A stretch of DNA of 64,000 nt from JAWXBA01 sp048499805 (GCA_048499805.1 JASNZF010000003.1:434001-498000); one strand, 5' to 3'; positions 50,967-61,107 are shown, numbered from the stretch's first letter. The notes: generated by a model not told the origin, from the sequence alone. Translations and numbers: made by a program.

Positions 50967-53338
50967 GGCGATCCCCGTCCCTGGCGCGCAAGCTCTGGCG
51001 CGACCTGTGGCACCTCCGAAGCCAGGTGCTGGCGATTGCGGCGGTCATGGCCTGCGGCGTCGCGATGTTCGTGACCTTGCGATCGATGCACGGCTGGTTG
51101 CGTGACACCCAGGCGAATTACTACCAGCAGTATGCCTTTGCGGACGTCTTCGCCTCGGCGCAGCGGGTGCCGCTGGCGGTGGCCGGGGACCTGGCCGCCA
51201 TCGACGGAGTGGCCGTGGTGGCCCCCAGGATCGTGATGGATGTGACCCTGGACCTGCCCGGCCTGGAGGAGCCGGGCACCGCACGGCTGGTTGGCGTCCC
51301 GGATGATCGCCCCCCCGTCCTGAACGGGCTGCATCTGCGCCGCGGACGCTACCTGGAGCCGGGGCATGCCAATGAGGTGCTGGTCAGCGCGGCTTTTGCG
51401 ACCGCCAACGGCCTCGAACCGGGTGACTCCCTCGCCGCGATCGTCAATGGCCGGTGGCAGTGGCTGCGGGTCGTCGGATTGGCGATCTCACCCGAGCACA
51501 TCTACGAGATCCGTGGGCTGGGCGACATCTTTCCGGACAACCGCCGGTTTGGGGTGTTCTGGATGGGACAGCTCGCCCTGGCGGCGGCCTTCAACATGGA
51601 CGGCGCCTTCAATGACGTGTCGCTGTCGCTGGCTCCGGGGGCATCGGAGCCCGACGTGATTGATGCCGTGGACGACGTGCTGCAGCCGTGGGGGGGAAGA
51701 GGCGCGATCAGCCGGTCAGACCAGATCTCCCACCTCTTCGTCTCGAGTGAGATCGAGGAGACGCAGGTCACCAGCGTGCTGCTGCCGGCCATCTTCCTTG
51801 GGATCACCGCCTTCCTGCTGCACATGGTCCTGGCACGGCTGGTGGCGACCCAACGGGAACAGATTGCCGTGCTGAAGGCCTTCGGGTACTCCAACGCCGC
51901 GGTGGCGAGTCATTACCTGCAGCTGGCGCTGGGACCGGTGCTGCTCGGCGCCATGGTGGGAGTCGGCCTCGGCGTCTGGCTAGCGGAGGCACTCGCCGCG
52001 GTCTATGTCCGGTTCTACCAGTTCCCCTCGGTCGAGTACCACCAGGCGTGGGGAGTGGTGGCCTGGGCGTTTGTGGTTTCCGGGGGAGCCGCCCTGCTCG
52101 GGGCGGCGGGTGCCGTGCGGCGGGTGGTGCGGTTTCCCCCCGCCGAGGCGATGCGCCCGGAGGCACCCGCAGCCTTCCGGCCCGGCGTGATCGAACGCCT
52201 GGGCCTCACTCGGCAGGTCCCCGCCGCGCCCCGGATCATCCTGCGCAACCTGGAGCGATATCCCGGCAAGGCACTGCTCTCGACCGTCGGCATCGGGCTC
52301 GCCACCGCCATCGTCATGACCGGCTGGTACATGTTCGATGCGATCGAGGTGATGAAGGTCATCCAGTTCGACGAGGTGCAGCGGCACGATGCCATGGTGG
52401 TCTTCGAGTCACCCCGTCCACCCGGAGCGATCTGGGCCCTCGGCCGGTTGCCCGGAGTCCTTGCAGTGGAGCCCTTCCGGACGGCGCCAGCCAGGTTGAG
52501 GGCCGGCCCCCTGCAGCGGCAGGTCGGGGTGCTCGGGCTGCCGGCCGGGAGCACCATGCAGCGACTCGTGGACCGCAATCTGGTGGTGCGACAGGTCCCC
52601 GATGGCGGCCTCATGCTTTCCGAGACCCTGGCCGAAAGGCTCCGGCTGCAGGCCGGGGACTCCGTCACGGTGGAACTGCTGGAGGGGAAGCGCCCCGTGC
52701 ACGAGGTCGTCATCGTGGCCGTCACCGAGGACTTGATCGGCACCTCCGCGACCATGGAACTGTCGGCTCTGAACGCGCTGCTCGGCGAGGGTGGGTCCGT
52801 TTCCGGAGCGACAATCCGGGTGGATCCGGTGCTGGCCCCGGATCTCTTCCGGCAACTCAAGCTGACGCCCGCCGTCAGCAGCGTGGTGGTGCGGGAATCA
52901 GTGATCGAGGGGTTCGAGCGGACCATCGCGGAGAGCTTTCTGATCTCGATCACTTTGATGGTGGGATTTGCGGTGGTCATCGCTGCGGGCATCATCTACA
53001 ACGGTGCTCGCGTGGCGCTATCGGAGCGTGGCCGGGAACTGGCCAGCCTTCGCGTCCTTGGCTTCACCCGGCCGGAGGTAACCCGGTTGCTGCTCGGTGA
53101 GCAGGCGGTCCTGACCCTGGCTGGCATCCCGCTGGGGTTGCTGCTGGGGGGAGGACTGGTCTGGCTGGTGGTGAACCGGTTCGAGTCGGACCTGTTTCGG
53201 CTGCCCATGGTGATCCGGGGGCACACGATCCTGATCAGCGTGGGGGTGGTGATGGTTTCGGCCGCCCTGTCGGCCCTGGCGGTGCGCCAACGGATCCAGC
53301 GCCTCGACCTGGTGGCAGTGCTCAAGACACGGGAGTGA
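50963..53338 (+). CDS. FtsX-like ABC exporter permease
   Basis: 791 residues with two FtsX domains: a first helix near 22-42, an extracytoplasmic region to about 265, three helices near 270-400, then a second half with a helix at about 440-460, another periplasmic domain, and three C-terminal helices (LMVGFAVVIAAGIIYNGARV, LLGEQAVLTLAGIPLGLLLG, ILISVGVVMVSAALSALAVR). GRELASLRVLGFTRPEV is the coupling-helix block. Both halves are joined in one chain, as in MacB-unlike 8-TM exporters. GTG 50963 overlaps the ATPase stop. Confidence 0.9.
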   Translation: MRRSPSLARKLWRDLWHLRSQVLAIAAVMACGVAMFVTLRSMHGWLRDTQANYYQQYAFADVFASAQRVPLAVAGDLAAIDGVAVVAPRIVMDVTLDLPGLEEPGTARLVGVPDDRPPVLNGLHLRRGRYLEPGHANEVLVSAAFATANGLEPGDSLAAIVNGRWQWLRVVGLAISPEHIYEIRGLGDIFPDNRRFGVFWMGQLALAAAFNMDGAFNDVSLSLAPGASEPDVIDAVDDVLQPWGGRGAISRSDQISHLFVSSEIEETQVTSVLLPAIFLGITAFLLHMVLARLVATQREQIAVLKAFGYSNAAVASHYLQLALGPVLLGAMVGVGLGVWLAEALAAVYVRFYQFPSVEYHQAWGVVAWAFVVSGGAALLGAAGAVRRVVRFPPAEAMRPEAPAAFRPGVIERLGLTRQVPAAPRIILRNLERYPGKALLSTVGIGLATAIVMTGWYMFDAIEVMKVIQFDEVQRHDAMVVFESPRPPGAIWALGRLPGVLAVEPFRTAPARLRAGPLQRQVGVLGLPAGSTMQRLVDRNLVVRQVPDGGLMLSETLAERLRLQAGDSVTVELLEGKRPVHEVVIVAVTEDLIGTSATMELSALNALLGEGGSVSGATIRVDPVLAPDLFRQLKLTPAVSSVVVRESVIEGFERTIAESFLISITLMVGFAVVIAAGIIYNGARVALSERGRELASLRVLGFTRPEVTRLLLGEQAVLTLAGIPLGLLLGGGLVWLVVNRFESDLFRLPMVIRGHTILISVGVVMVSAALSALAVRQRIQRLDLVAVLKTRE

Positions 53339-53341
53339 ACG

Positions 53342-54514
53342 ATGACCCTGCAGCGCAAGCACATCGGGTATGCCGCGGCCCTGGCCGTCGTGGCTTGGCT
53401 GGTGTACCAGGCGGTCCGCCCCGAGCAGGTCACCGTGGACACCGCGGTGGTGGAAGCCGGGCCCCTGATGGAGACCGTCGGTGACGAGGGACGAACCCGC
53501 GCGAGGTACCGGCACCTGGTCACCGCGCCGACGGCCGGCCGGGTGGAGCGGATCGCACTGGAAGTGGGAGACTCGGTTGCCCCGGGAGCGGTGGTGGCGC
53601 GCCTGGCGCCGGTGGCGCTGGACCCCCGGGCCCGCGAACAGGCGGTGGCAGCGACTGCCGCTGCCGGGGACCGCGCTCGCATGGCCGAGGCGACCGTCGG
53701 CCAGGCCCGTACTGCGCTGGAGCAGGCACGCCAGGATCGTGCACGGGCTGAGCAGTTGTTGCCGAGCGGCGGGATCGCACCGGCGGAGGTGGAGCGACTG
53801 CAGCGGCTGGAACGGGCCCAGATGGATGAGCTGGAGGCGGCGGAGGCGCAGCACCGGGCGGCGGAGCACGACGTGGCCGCTGCGCGGGCCGCCCTGATGG
53901 TGGTGGAGGGCTCGGGGGGCCGTGCCCTGCCGATCACCTGTCCCCTCGGCGGGGTGGTGCTGGCCATTCCCGAGCGCAGCTCCCGCACAGTCGGTCCGGG
54001 CGAGCCGCTGCTGGAAGTGGGCGATCCGACCGACCTTGAGGTGGTGGTGGACCTGCTCTCGACCGATGCCGTGAGGGTCGTGGTGGGGGCGCCGCTCCGG
54101 GTGACTGGCTGGGGTGGTGACAGCCTGTTGATCGGGGGGGTGACGCGGGTGGAACCGGCGGGGTTCACCAAGGTGTCCGCGCTGGGTGTGGAGGAACAAC
54201 GGGTCAACGTGGTTGGCGCCCTGGACGGTGTGGTACCGCGGCTCGGCGACGGCTTCCGGGTCCAGGTGCAGGTCGTGCTCTGGGCCGCGGACAGCGTCCT
54301 GAAGGTGCCCTCGAGCGCGGTGTTCCGGTCGGGAACCGGCTGGGCCGTGTTCACGGTGGAGCAGGGGCGGGCCTGGCGCCGGGAGGTGACTGTCGGCCAT
54401 CGGTCCTCGAGCGAGGCCGAAGTGGTCGCCGGCCTGGCGCCAGGGGCGGTGGTGGTTCGGCATCCGACCGACCGGGTGCGCGATGGCGTTCGGGTGCGCC
54501 AGCCCGATGGCTGA
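53342..54514 (+). CDS. HlyD/MFP periplasmic adaptor of ABC exporter
   Basis: 390 residues. One uncleaved membrane helix (IGYAAALAVVAWLVYQAV) is followed by the lipoyl half-motif YRHLVTAPTAGRVERIALEVG, an alpha-hairpin (about 100-180, with LEQARQDRARAEQLL), the second lipoyl half (GVVLAIPERSSRTVGPGEPL) and barrel strands. It spans the periplasm to connect the ABC pair with an outer-membrane channel. It starts 3 bp after the permease stop. Confidence 0.92.
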   Translation: MTLQRKHIGYAAALAVVAWLVYQAVRPEQVTVDTAVVEAGPLMETVGDEGRTRARYRHLVTAPTAGRVERIALEVGDSVAPGAVVARLAPVALDPRAREQAVAATAAAGDRARMAEATVGQARTALEQARQDRARAEQLLPSGGIAPAEVERLQRLERAQMDELEAAEAQHRAAEHDVAAARAALMVVEGSGGRALPITCPLGGVVLAIPERSSRTVGPGEPLLEVGDPTDLEVVVDLLSTDAVRVVVGAPLRVTGWGGDSLLIGGVTRVEPAGFTKVSALGVEEQRVNVVGALDGVVPRLGDGFRVQVQVVLWAADSVLKVPSSAVFRSGTGWAVFTVEQGRAWRREVTVGHRSSSEAEVVAGLAPGAVVVRHPTDRVRDGVRVRQPDG

Positions 54515-54656
54515 ACTGGTGGATCGGGGCGCGCACACCCCGCCAGGACACCGGCTGTCAGGGTAGCGCCACCCTCGGCCTGTCCAATCCATGAACGCAC
54601 CGCCGGAGCGTGCCAGCCTGGTGGGGGTTGCGGCAGGCGCGGTCACGGAGTGACAG

Positions 54657-54920
54657 GTGCCCTTCCCATTCCCGACCCACCCCCGACCGCCCCTCCTCCT
54701 CCTCCCGCTACTGGCGGCCTGCTCGGGATCGCCTCCCCTGACCCGGAGACCGAACTGGGCCCGGCCATTCGCTGCACCTTGGCCAGCTGGGATGTCGGGT
54801 CGACGGCACCTTCGAGCCGGCGCCCGATCGCGGTGAGACGCTCCCGATCCATACCAACGCCGAGCCAGTCAATGGGGCGATCCTCTCGCGCACCAACAGA
54901 GGCTTCCCGATCCGGAACGC
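54657..54920 (+). pseudogene. Possible frameshifted lipoprotein remnant
   Basis: A hydrophobic run ending PLLAAC (lipobox at 54708-54722) has no continuing frame; high third-position GC then moves to a second frame (DPETELGPAIRCTLASWDVG) and a third (VDGTFEPAPDRGETLPIHTN). That is the pattern of a small secreted-protein gene broken by two frameshifts. No family is recognised. The rest of the 463-bp gap 54515-54977 has only the hairpin below. Confidence 0.3.
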
Positions 54921-54921
54921 A

Positions 54922-54951
54922 CGGCGGCCCCGCCGAGTGGCGGGGCCGCCG
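54922..54951. terminator. Perfect 13-bp hairpin
   Basis: CGGCGGCCCCGCC and GGCGGGGCCGCCG flank a GAGT loop, 26 bp beyond the minus-strand stop of sortilin-like gene 2. No T-run follows. It is likely a transcription end signal for that gene. Confidence 0.6.
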
Positions 54952-54977
54952 GTACCTACCGCGTCGGAGAGGACTGC

Positions 54978-57905
54978 CTACTTCATCCAGATGTCCTCAA
55001 GGATGGTCAGCATCCTGGTGTACTCCCGTCCGCCGACCGTGAGGGTGACCTTGTAGAGGCCGGGGGCGCCCATGCGGGCGACGCCGGCGGCCTGTCCGCC
55101 GCCACCACCGCCGCCGCCACCGAACCCGCCGCCCCCGCAGCCGCCACCACCGCCGCCACCACCGCCAAAGCCCTGGCCCGGCTGCACCGGGCGCGGGTCG
55201 CTGCACATGTTCCACTGCACCCGGTGGACACCGGCATCACCGGAGACATCCATCTGGCGGAAGACCTGGCCGGTGGCGGTCTCGGTGATGGTGAGCTTGA
55301 CCGGGTCCCGCGAGGGGGTCTTCAGGTAGTAGGAAATCGCCGTTCCGCTGGGCGCGCCCTCACCCTCGAAGTTCTTGTCGCCGGTGATCGAGCGGCGCAT
55401 CCGGATGTCCTGCTTCCACTGGATCGCCTCGCGGGGCTGGAAGAGGATGGCATCCTGGTCCATCGCTTCCTGCGTCAGCTGCTGGAGCGGCGAGATGTCG
55501 TCCATGATCCAGATGCTGCGCCCGTGGGTGGCCAGGACCAGGTCGTTCTCCCGGGGGTGGACCAGGATGTCGTCGATCCGGACCACGGGCAGGTTGGTCA
55601 TCAGCGGGGTCCAGGCCTTCCCCTCGTCGACCGAGACGAAGACCCCGAATTCGGTTCCGACGTAGAGGAGGGAACGGTTCTTCGGGTCGGCCCGCACGGT
55701 GTTGATGTTCCCCATGGCGGGGAGGTTGTTCGCGATCGAGGTCCAGGTCGCCCCGTAGTCCCGGGTGACGTAGAGGTACGGCTTGAGGTCATCGCTGCGG
55801 TGGCCGTCGAGCGCGGCATAGGCGGTGGCCGGGTCGAACTTGGAGGCCTCCACCCGCGAGACGTAGTACTCCCGGGTGCCGCCGGGGATGTTCTTGCCCA
55901 CCTCGGTCCAGGTCGCGCCGCCGTCGCGGCTGACCTGGATGTTGCCATCGTCGGTGCCGGCCCAATAGATCCCGGGGACGATGACCGACTCGTCCAGGCT
56001 CACGATGCTGCCGATGATGTTGACGCCGTCGCCCCGGGAGAGGATGCACTGGCCCACCCGGGCCCGCGCGCAGATCGGCAGGGAAAACGGGATGCCGCCC
56101 ATGATGGTCCGCGAGTCGCGGTCGATCTGCCTGGTCAGGTCCGGGCTCATCGTCCAGGTCTGGCCGCGGTCGCGCGAGACGAAGAACCGGCTGCCACCCA
56201 GCAGCACGGTGCTGGAGTTGTGCGGCGAGAGCATGAACGGGGTGTTCCAGTTCCAGCGAATCTGGGTGCCCGCGGCCGGTGTTGGGACGATGTTCCCGGT
56301 CCCGCCGCCACCGAAGCCGCCCCCGCCGCCACCGCCGCCACCGCCGCCCCCACCAGCCCGGGGCCGGATGCTCTGGGAGCTCCCGGTTCGGAGGTCGACC
56401 CGGTTCACGTTCCCGTTCTGGGACTCGGAGTAGATCGTGTACGGGTCATTGGGGTCCATGGCGGTGTAGAACCCGTCGCCGCCGCCGACCCGGAACCAGT
56501 CCTGGAGGAGGATCGGGCCGCTGCGCACCGAGCTGGGGCCACACCAGCTGCCATTGTCCTGCAGCCCGGTGCAGACGTTGTAGGGGCGCTGCATGTCGAC
56601 GGAGGCATGGTACGGCTGGCCCATCGCCCAGGTGCGGAGCGATTCCCAGGTGTCGCCGCCATCGCGTGAGACGTCGATCGAACCGTCATTGCCGTACATC
56701 ACATGGCGGCTGTCACTCGGGTCGATCCAGATCGCGTGATGGTCGACATGGCCCTGGCCGCGCATCGTCTCGAAGGTGGCCCCACCGTCGGTGGACTTGT
56801 ATGACTGGACCCCCGCGGTGTAGACGGTGTTCTCGTTGTTCGGGTCGACCCGGATCTGGCTGAAGTACATCGGGCGGGCGTTCTGGTTGCTCCGGAACTG
56901 CCAGGTGCGGCCGCCGTCGGTGGAGCGCCAGATGCCGCTGACCTGCGGGTCGGGCGGCAGGTTCTGCTGGCCGCCGCCAAAGCCGCCACCGCCGCCACCC
57001 TGCTGGGCCGGCTGCGCGGCGCGGGGCTCCTTGTCGGGCGCCACCTCGATCTGGGCGTAGATGACGTTTGGGTTGGAGCGCGAGAAGTCCAGGGCCACCC
57101 GGCCCATCGTGCCGTTGGGCAGGCCATTGCCGGTGACCCGGGTCCACCGCTCGCCGCCGTCATCGCTCCGCCAGATGCCGCTGCCGGCGTTGCCGCTGGC
57201 GAAGCCCCAGGCGGTGCGCTGGCGGGCATAGGTGGACGCGAACAGCACGTTCGGGTTGGTCGGGTGGATCACGAGGTCGTTGGCGCCGGTCCACTGGTCC
57301 ACCGCCAGGACATGGCGCCAGGTGCGGCCGCCATCGGTGCTCTTGAACACCCCGCGCTCCGGGTTGGGCCCGAACAGGTGGCCCACCGCCGCCACCCAGA
57401 CGACGTTCGGGTTGGTCGGGTGGACCACAATCCGGCCGATCGACTGGGTCTCCCGCAGTCCCATCTGGGTGAAGGTCCGGCCGGCGTCGGTGGTCTTGTA
57501 GACGCCGTCACCGAACGAGGAGGACTGCCGGTTGTTCGGCTCGCCGGTGCCGACATACATGATGTTCGGATCGGAGGGCGCAATCGCCATGTCCCCGATC
57601 GAGTGGGTGGAGTAGGTGTCGAAGATCGGGGTGAAGGTGGTCCCCCCGTTGGTGGTCTTCATGATGCCACCGGTGGCGAACCCGATGTAGTAGGTGAAGG
57701 GGTCGCTCTCCACCACCGCGATGTCGTCCACCCGGCCGCCCTGGCCGATCGGGCCGATGGACCGCCACTTGAGGCCCCGCAGCAACGGGTTGGTCGAGGC
57801 GTTGATCATGGGGGTCTCTGCCGCCTGGGCGGAGACCGACTGGGCGCCCGCGGAGGCGAGCAGCGCGCCACCCAGGGCCAGGAGGGAAAGAGCACGGAGA
57901 CGCAT
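54978..57905 (-). CDS. Sortilin/VPS10-like secreted beta-propeller protein 2
   Basis: 975 residues. Signal peptide about 1-26 (ASAGAQSVSAQA). Blades with Asp-box-like motifs (TTNGGTTF, TTDAGRTF, STDGGRTW, SDDGGERW, SRDGGATW, TRDYGATW) fill residues 35-800. Three poly-Gly insertions sit at about 301-312, 517-535 and 912-942. The final strands (YKVTLTVGGREYTRMLTILED) suggest a C-terminal beta-domain. It is a paralogue in layout of the protein at 12899-16219, and divergent from a large M14 peptidase, a pairing that suggests both handle secreted peptides, though no enzyme activity can be read from the sequence. Confidence 0.85.
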   Translation of the reverse strand: MRLRALSLLALGGALLASAGAQSVSAQAAETPMINASTNPLLRGLKWRSIGPIGQGGRVDDIAVVESDPFTYYIGFATGGIMKTTNGGTTFTPIFDTYSTHSIGDMAIAPSDPNIMYVGTGEPNNRQSSSFGDGVYKTTDAGRTFTQMGLRETQSIGRIVVHPTNPNVVWVAAVGHLFGPNPERGVFKSTDGGRTWRHVLAVDQWTGANDLVIHPTNPNVLFASTYARQRTAWGFASGNAGSGIWRSDDGGERWTRVTGNGLPNGTMGRVALDFSRSNPNVIYAQIEVAPDKEPRAAQPAQQGGGGGGFGGGQQNLPPDPQVSGIWRSTDGGRTWQFRSNQNARPMYFSQIRVDPNNENTVYTAGVQSYKSTDGGATFETMRGQGHVDHHAIWIDPSDSRHVMYGNDGSIDVSRDGGDTWESLRTWAMGQPYHASVDMQRPYNVCTGLQDNGSWCGPSSVRSGPILLQDWFRVGGGDGFYTAMDPNDPYTIYSESQNGNVNRVDLRTGSSQSIRPRAGGGGGGGGGGGGGFGGGGTGNIVPTPAAGTQIRWNWNTPFMLSPHNSSTVLLGGSRFFVSRDRGQTWTMSPDLTRQIDRDSRTIMGGIPFSLPICARARVGQCILSRGDGVNIIGSIVSLDESVIVPGIYWAGTDDGNIQVSRDGGATWTEVGKNIPGGTREYYVSRVEASKFDPATAYAALDGHRSDDLKPYLYVTRDYGATWTSIANNLPAMGNINTVRADPKNRSLLYVGTEFGVFVSVDEGKAWTPLMTNLPVVRIDDILVHPRENDLVLATHGRSIWIMDDISPLQQLTQEAMDQDAILFQPREAIQWKQDIRMRRSITGDKNFEGEGAPSGTAISYYLKTPSRDPVKLTITETATGQVFRQMDVSGDAGVHRVQWNMCSDPRPVQPGQGFGGGGGGGGGCGGGGFGGGGGGGGGQAAGVARMGAPGLYKVTLTVGGREYTRMLTILEDIWMK

Positions 57906-58089
57906 CGGGAGGTCCTTGCACAGTGGTGGGACGTGGCTGTGGCTGCGGAGTGCGACTGCGACGGTCTGGGATTCCAGATAGAGTAGCGCCGATCTGCCGA
58001 TGGCGCAAACGGTGCGAGGCCCAACCAACCGGCCGGTCCGGGAGTATATTATCGGGGACCCTTCCGTTCACCACCAAGGAACTTCACCG

Positions 58090-60984
58090 ATGACTTCGTG
58101 TTCGGCCCTCCTGTCGCGCACCGGCGCGGCCATGTCGCTGGTCCTGGCGCTTGCCCTGGCCGCCACCCCCGCCGATGCCCAGCTCCGGACCACGGATACC
58201 CGCGACCCGGCGCAGCAGCAGGACACCTCCTTTGCGCGGGTCTACAAGGAATGGCTGCCGAATGCCCGGCTGGGGAGCCCCCTCGTGGACCACCTGCCGC
58301 GGGTCCCCGGCATCCCGACCCCCAAGGACATCCTGGGCTACCACATCGGCGCCCCCAGGACCCTGACCTACTACGCCGACCAGCTCCGGTACTACCGGGC
58401 GCTGGCCGCCGCGACCCCGCGAGTCCGGGTCGAGACGATTGGTCGCTCCGACGAGGGCCGGGAACTGGTCGTCGTCTGGGTCTCCTCGGACGCCAACATG
58501 GCGGCCATCGACGCGAATCGCGCCAACCTGGCCAAGATTGCCGACCCCCGCGGGCGGAGCGAGGCCGAGATTGCCCAGTTGATCCGGGACACCAAGCCGC
58601 ACTATCACCTGATGGGCGGGCTTCACAGTGGTGAGACCGGTCCGTCGGAAATGTTGATGGAACTCGTTTACCGGATCGCCACCGAGACCTCGCCGGTCAT
58701 TTCGGGGATCCGTGAAAACCTCTATGTCTCGGTGACACCGGTGGCAGATGCCGACGGGCGCGACCGAAATGTCGACTGGTTCTTCCGGAACCTGGAGATG
58801 GGGCTCACCAACCCGCCGCAGGGCGGCGGTGGCGGCGGTGGCGGCGGAGGCGGGGGGAACCAGGGCGTGCCGGGCGTGCCGTACTGGGGGAAGTACGCCT
58901 ACCACGACAACAATCGCGACATCAACCTCGAGCTGGTCCAGATGCGGGCGATCGCGGATTGGTACTTCACCGCCCACCCGCCGATCATGCACGACCTGCA
59001 CGAGTCGCTGCCGCTGCTCTACACCTACAGCGGCGCTGCGCCGCAGAACCCCAACCTGGACCCGCTGCTCTTTGCCGAACTCCCGTGGTTTGCCAACTGG
59101 GAGATGGCGCAGATGACCAAGTACGGGATGCCAGGGGTGTATACCCACGCTTTCATGGATGGCTGGTCGCCTGGCTACCTCGGGTCGATCGCCTACAATC
59201 ACAACGGCCTGATGAAGATGTACGAGACCAACTCCGGCCGGGACCTCGACACGGCCCAGGTGGCCAGCGCCTTCCGCCGCGCCGCGGCACGGGCCGATTC
59301 CGCCGCCCGCACCCTGCCCCCCGGCAGCATGGGGCGTGGGGGTGCGGTCCCCAGCGGTCGGGGCGGCGCCCAGGAGCGCGAATGGTACCGGGGCATTGCG
59401 ATCGACCCGCTCGATTCCGACCTCTTCACCCGCCGGGCCAACGCCAACTACATGCAGACGGGCGTCCTCTCGGCGCTGCAGCTGGCCTCGATGTTTCCGG
59501 CTACGGTGCTCGAGAACTTCTACGTCAAGACCCGCAACGCGATCGCGGACGGCATGGCCGGTGGTCCCTATGCCTACCTCATCCCGGTGCAGCGCGACAT
59601 GACCCGCGCCGCCGAGATGGTGAACATCCTGCGCGTCCAGCGGATCGAAGTGGGGCAGACCACCCGGGAGATCACGGTCGCGGGCACCAAGTATCCCGCC
59701 GGCGCGTACCTCATCAAGCGAAACCAGCCATACGGCCGGCTGGCCAAGAACTTCCTGGAGCGGCAGCAGTATCCGGACGACCGCCTCAGTACCTATGATG
59801 ACAGCGGCTGGACGATGGGCCTGGCAATGAACGTCCAGGTGGTGGAGGTCTCGGATTCCACCATCCTGGGCGCTGCCGTGACCCCGGTCGAAACGGCGGC
59901 CGTCCCGGGTCGCCTCCTCGGTACCGGCAAGGCCGGGCTGGCGATCGCGCACTTCGGCTCCAACAACATGGTCACCTTTCGCTACCGGCTGAAGGACATC
60001 CCGATGCAGGTCGCCGAGGAGAAGTTCACCGCAGGGGGGATCGAGTTCCCGGCGGGGTCCTTCCTGGTGGCCGATTCGATCCACGCCCCCGCCGTCCGCG
60101 CCGCCGTGCAGGAACTCGGCCTCACCGGGGTGGCGCTGGAGAACTGGCCGGCGGTCCGGCTCCACAACGCCGACGTGCCCCGGGTGGCGGTCTACAGCCA
60201 GTGGTCCGGCACCCAGAACCTGGGCTGGTACCGGCTCACCTTCGATGCGTTCGGCATTCCCTACGACCTCATCTACAAGGAGCGGGTGGTCCAGGGGAAC
60301 CTGCGGTCACAATACGACGTCATCCTGATCGCCGAGCAGAACCTGAGCCGCCAGACGGTGATGCAGGCGCCCCGCACCGCCGGTCCGGTCCCATACAAGA
60401 AGAGCGAGAAGTACCAGTTTCTTGGGATGTATGGCGAAACCGATGACATGACCGGCGGGTTTGGCCAGGCCGGGGTTGATGCCTTTGCCGCCTTCCTCGA
60501 GGGGGGCGGGACCCTGATCGCCGTGGGCGACGCCGCTCGGCTCCCGATCGAATTCGGTTGGGCGGGCACTGTGGCCCGCACCCCGGTGGAGGGCCTGGTA
60601 GCCCAGCGGCCGCTGATCGAGGGCGAGGTGCTGCGTCCCGAGCACCCGGTCTTCTACGGGTTCGAGGCCGGGAAGATCCCGGTGAAATACGTTGGTGGCC
60701 AGCCGTTCGAGGTGGGCGTTGCCAACGAGTCCAGCGTGCTGGCGCGCTACGTCGGCGGTAACGCTGCGGTGCTGTCCGGCCTGATGACCGGCGCCGACGC
60801 GCTGAAGGGCCGGCCGTTCGCGGTGGACATTCCGGAGGCGTATCGCGGCAAGGGCCGGGTCGTGATGTTCTCGAACAACCCGATCTATCGGTGGCAGAAC
60901 CACGGGGAGTTCGGGATGATCTTCAACGCGGTGCTGAACTGGAACGACCACGTCGCCCCGAAGCCGGAGCCGGCGGTGCCCTGA
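58090..60984 (+). CDS. Large secreted M14-type metallocarboxypeptidase
   Basis: 964 residues with a signal peptide (about 1-30, ending TPADAQ). Zinc ligands: GGLHSGETGPSE (HxxE), then NNRDINLE and MHDLHESLPL. A poly-Gly loop (about residues 246-258) lies between the ligand blocks. The C-terminal 480 residues are a family extension with a Rossmann-like region (IPYDLIYKERVVQGNLRSQY, GGTLIAVGDAARLP) similar to ThuA or glutamine-amidotransferase folds. It should act outside the inner membrane. A TATATTAT box at 58045 is a possible -10 without a good -35. Confidence 0.88.
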   Translation: MTSCSALLSRTGAAMSLVLALALAATPADAQLRTTDTRDPAQQQDTSFARVYKEWLPNARLGSPLVDHLPRVPGIPTPKDILGYHIGAPRTLTYYADQLRYYRALAAATPRVRVETIGRSDEGRELVVVWVSSDANMAAIDANRANLAKIADPRGRSEAEIAQLIRDTKPHYHLMGGLHSGETGPSEMLMELVYRIATETSPVISGIRENLYVSVTPVADADGRDRNVDWFFRNLEMGLTNPPQGGGGGGGGGGGGNQGVPGVPYWGKYAYHDNNRDINLELVQMRAIADWYFTAHPPIMHDLHESLPLLYTYSGAAPQNPNLDPLLFAELPWFANWEMAQMTKYGMPGVYTHAFMDGWSPGYLGSIAYNHNGLMKMYETNSGRDLDTAQVASAFRRAAARADSAARTLPPGSMGRGGAVPSGRGGAQEREWYRGIAIDPLDSDLFTRRANANYMQTGVLSALQLASMFPATVLENFYVKTRNAIADGMAGGPYAYLIPVQRDMTRAAEMVNILRVQRIEVGQTTREITVAGTKYPAGAYLIKRNQPYGRLAKNFLERQQYPDDRLSTYDDSGWTMGLAMNVQVVEVSDSTILGAAVTPVETAAVPGRLLGTGKAGLAIAHFGSNNMVTFRYRLKDIPMQVAEEKFTAGGIEFPAGSFLVADSIHAPAVRAAVQELGLTGVALENWPAVRLHNADVPRVAVYSQWSGTQNLGWYRLTFDAFGIPYDLIYKERVVQGNLRSQYDVILIAEQNLSRQTVMQAPRTAGPVPYKKSEKYQFLGMYGETDDMTGGFGQAGVDAFAAFLEGGGTLIAVGDAARLPIEFGWAGTVARTPVEGLVAQRPLIEGEVLRPEHPVFYGFEAGKIPVKYVGGQPFEVGVANESSVLARYVGGNAAVLSGLMTGADALKGRPFAVDIPEAYRGKGRVVMFSNNPIYRWQNHGEFGMIFNAVLNWNDHVAPKPEPAVP

Positions 60985-61006
60985 GATCGGCGGCGCATTC
61001 GGAAAT

Positions 61007-61056
61007 CCCAGCTCCCGGTGTGGCGCCGCAGGTTGTGGCCCACACCGGGAGCTGGG
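61007..61056 (+). terminator. 17-bp perfect hairpin after M14 gene
   Basis: CCCAGCTCCCGGTGTGG (61007-61023) pairs with CCACACCGGGAGCTGGG (61040-61056). It lies 22 bp after the stop; a T-run is absent. Probably ends the peptidase message and insulates the PadR promoter. Confidence 0.7.
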
Positions 61057-61078
61057 CGTTCGGGGAGTCATGGGTCCC

Positions 61079-61107
61079 TTGCCTCATAGGTACAAAACGT
61101 ATATATA
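61079..61107 (+). promoter_or_regulatory. Promoter of padR-ADOP operon
   Basis: TTGCCT (61079-61084), a 17-bp spacer and TATATA (61102-61107). The predicted start near 61114 lies inside the palindromic operator, leaving a short leader with GAGAGG (61127-61132) before the ATG at 61137. Confidence 0.7.

Noticed and set aside
54650..55042. 130-residue Pro/Arg-rich plus-strand ORF
   Set aside because: It crosses the hairpin and overlaps the end of sortilin-like gene 2 in antisense; coding-like composition switches frame within it, so at most it is part of a broken gene.
58045..58052. TATATTAT as a full promoter for the large M14 gene
   Set aside because: No acceptable -35 lies 16-18 bp upstream; kept only as a possible -10 in the gene entry.
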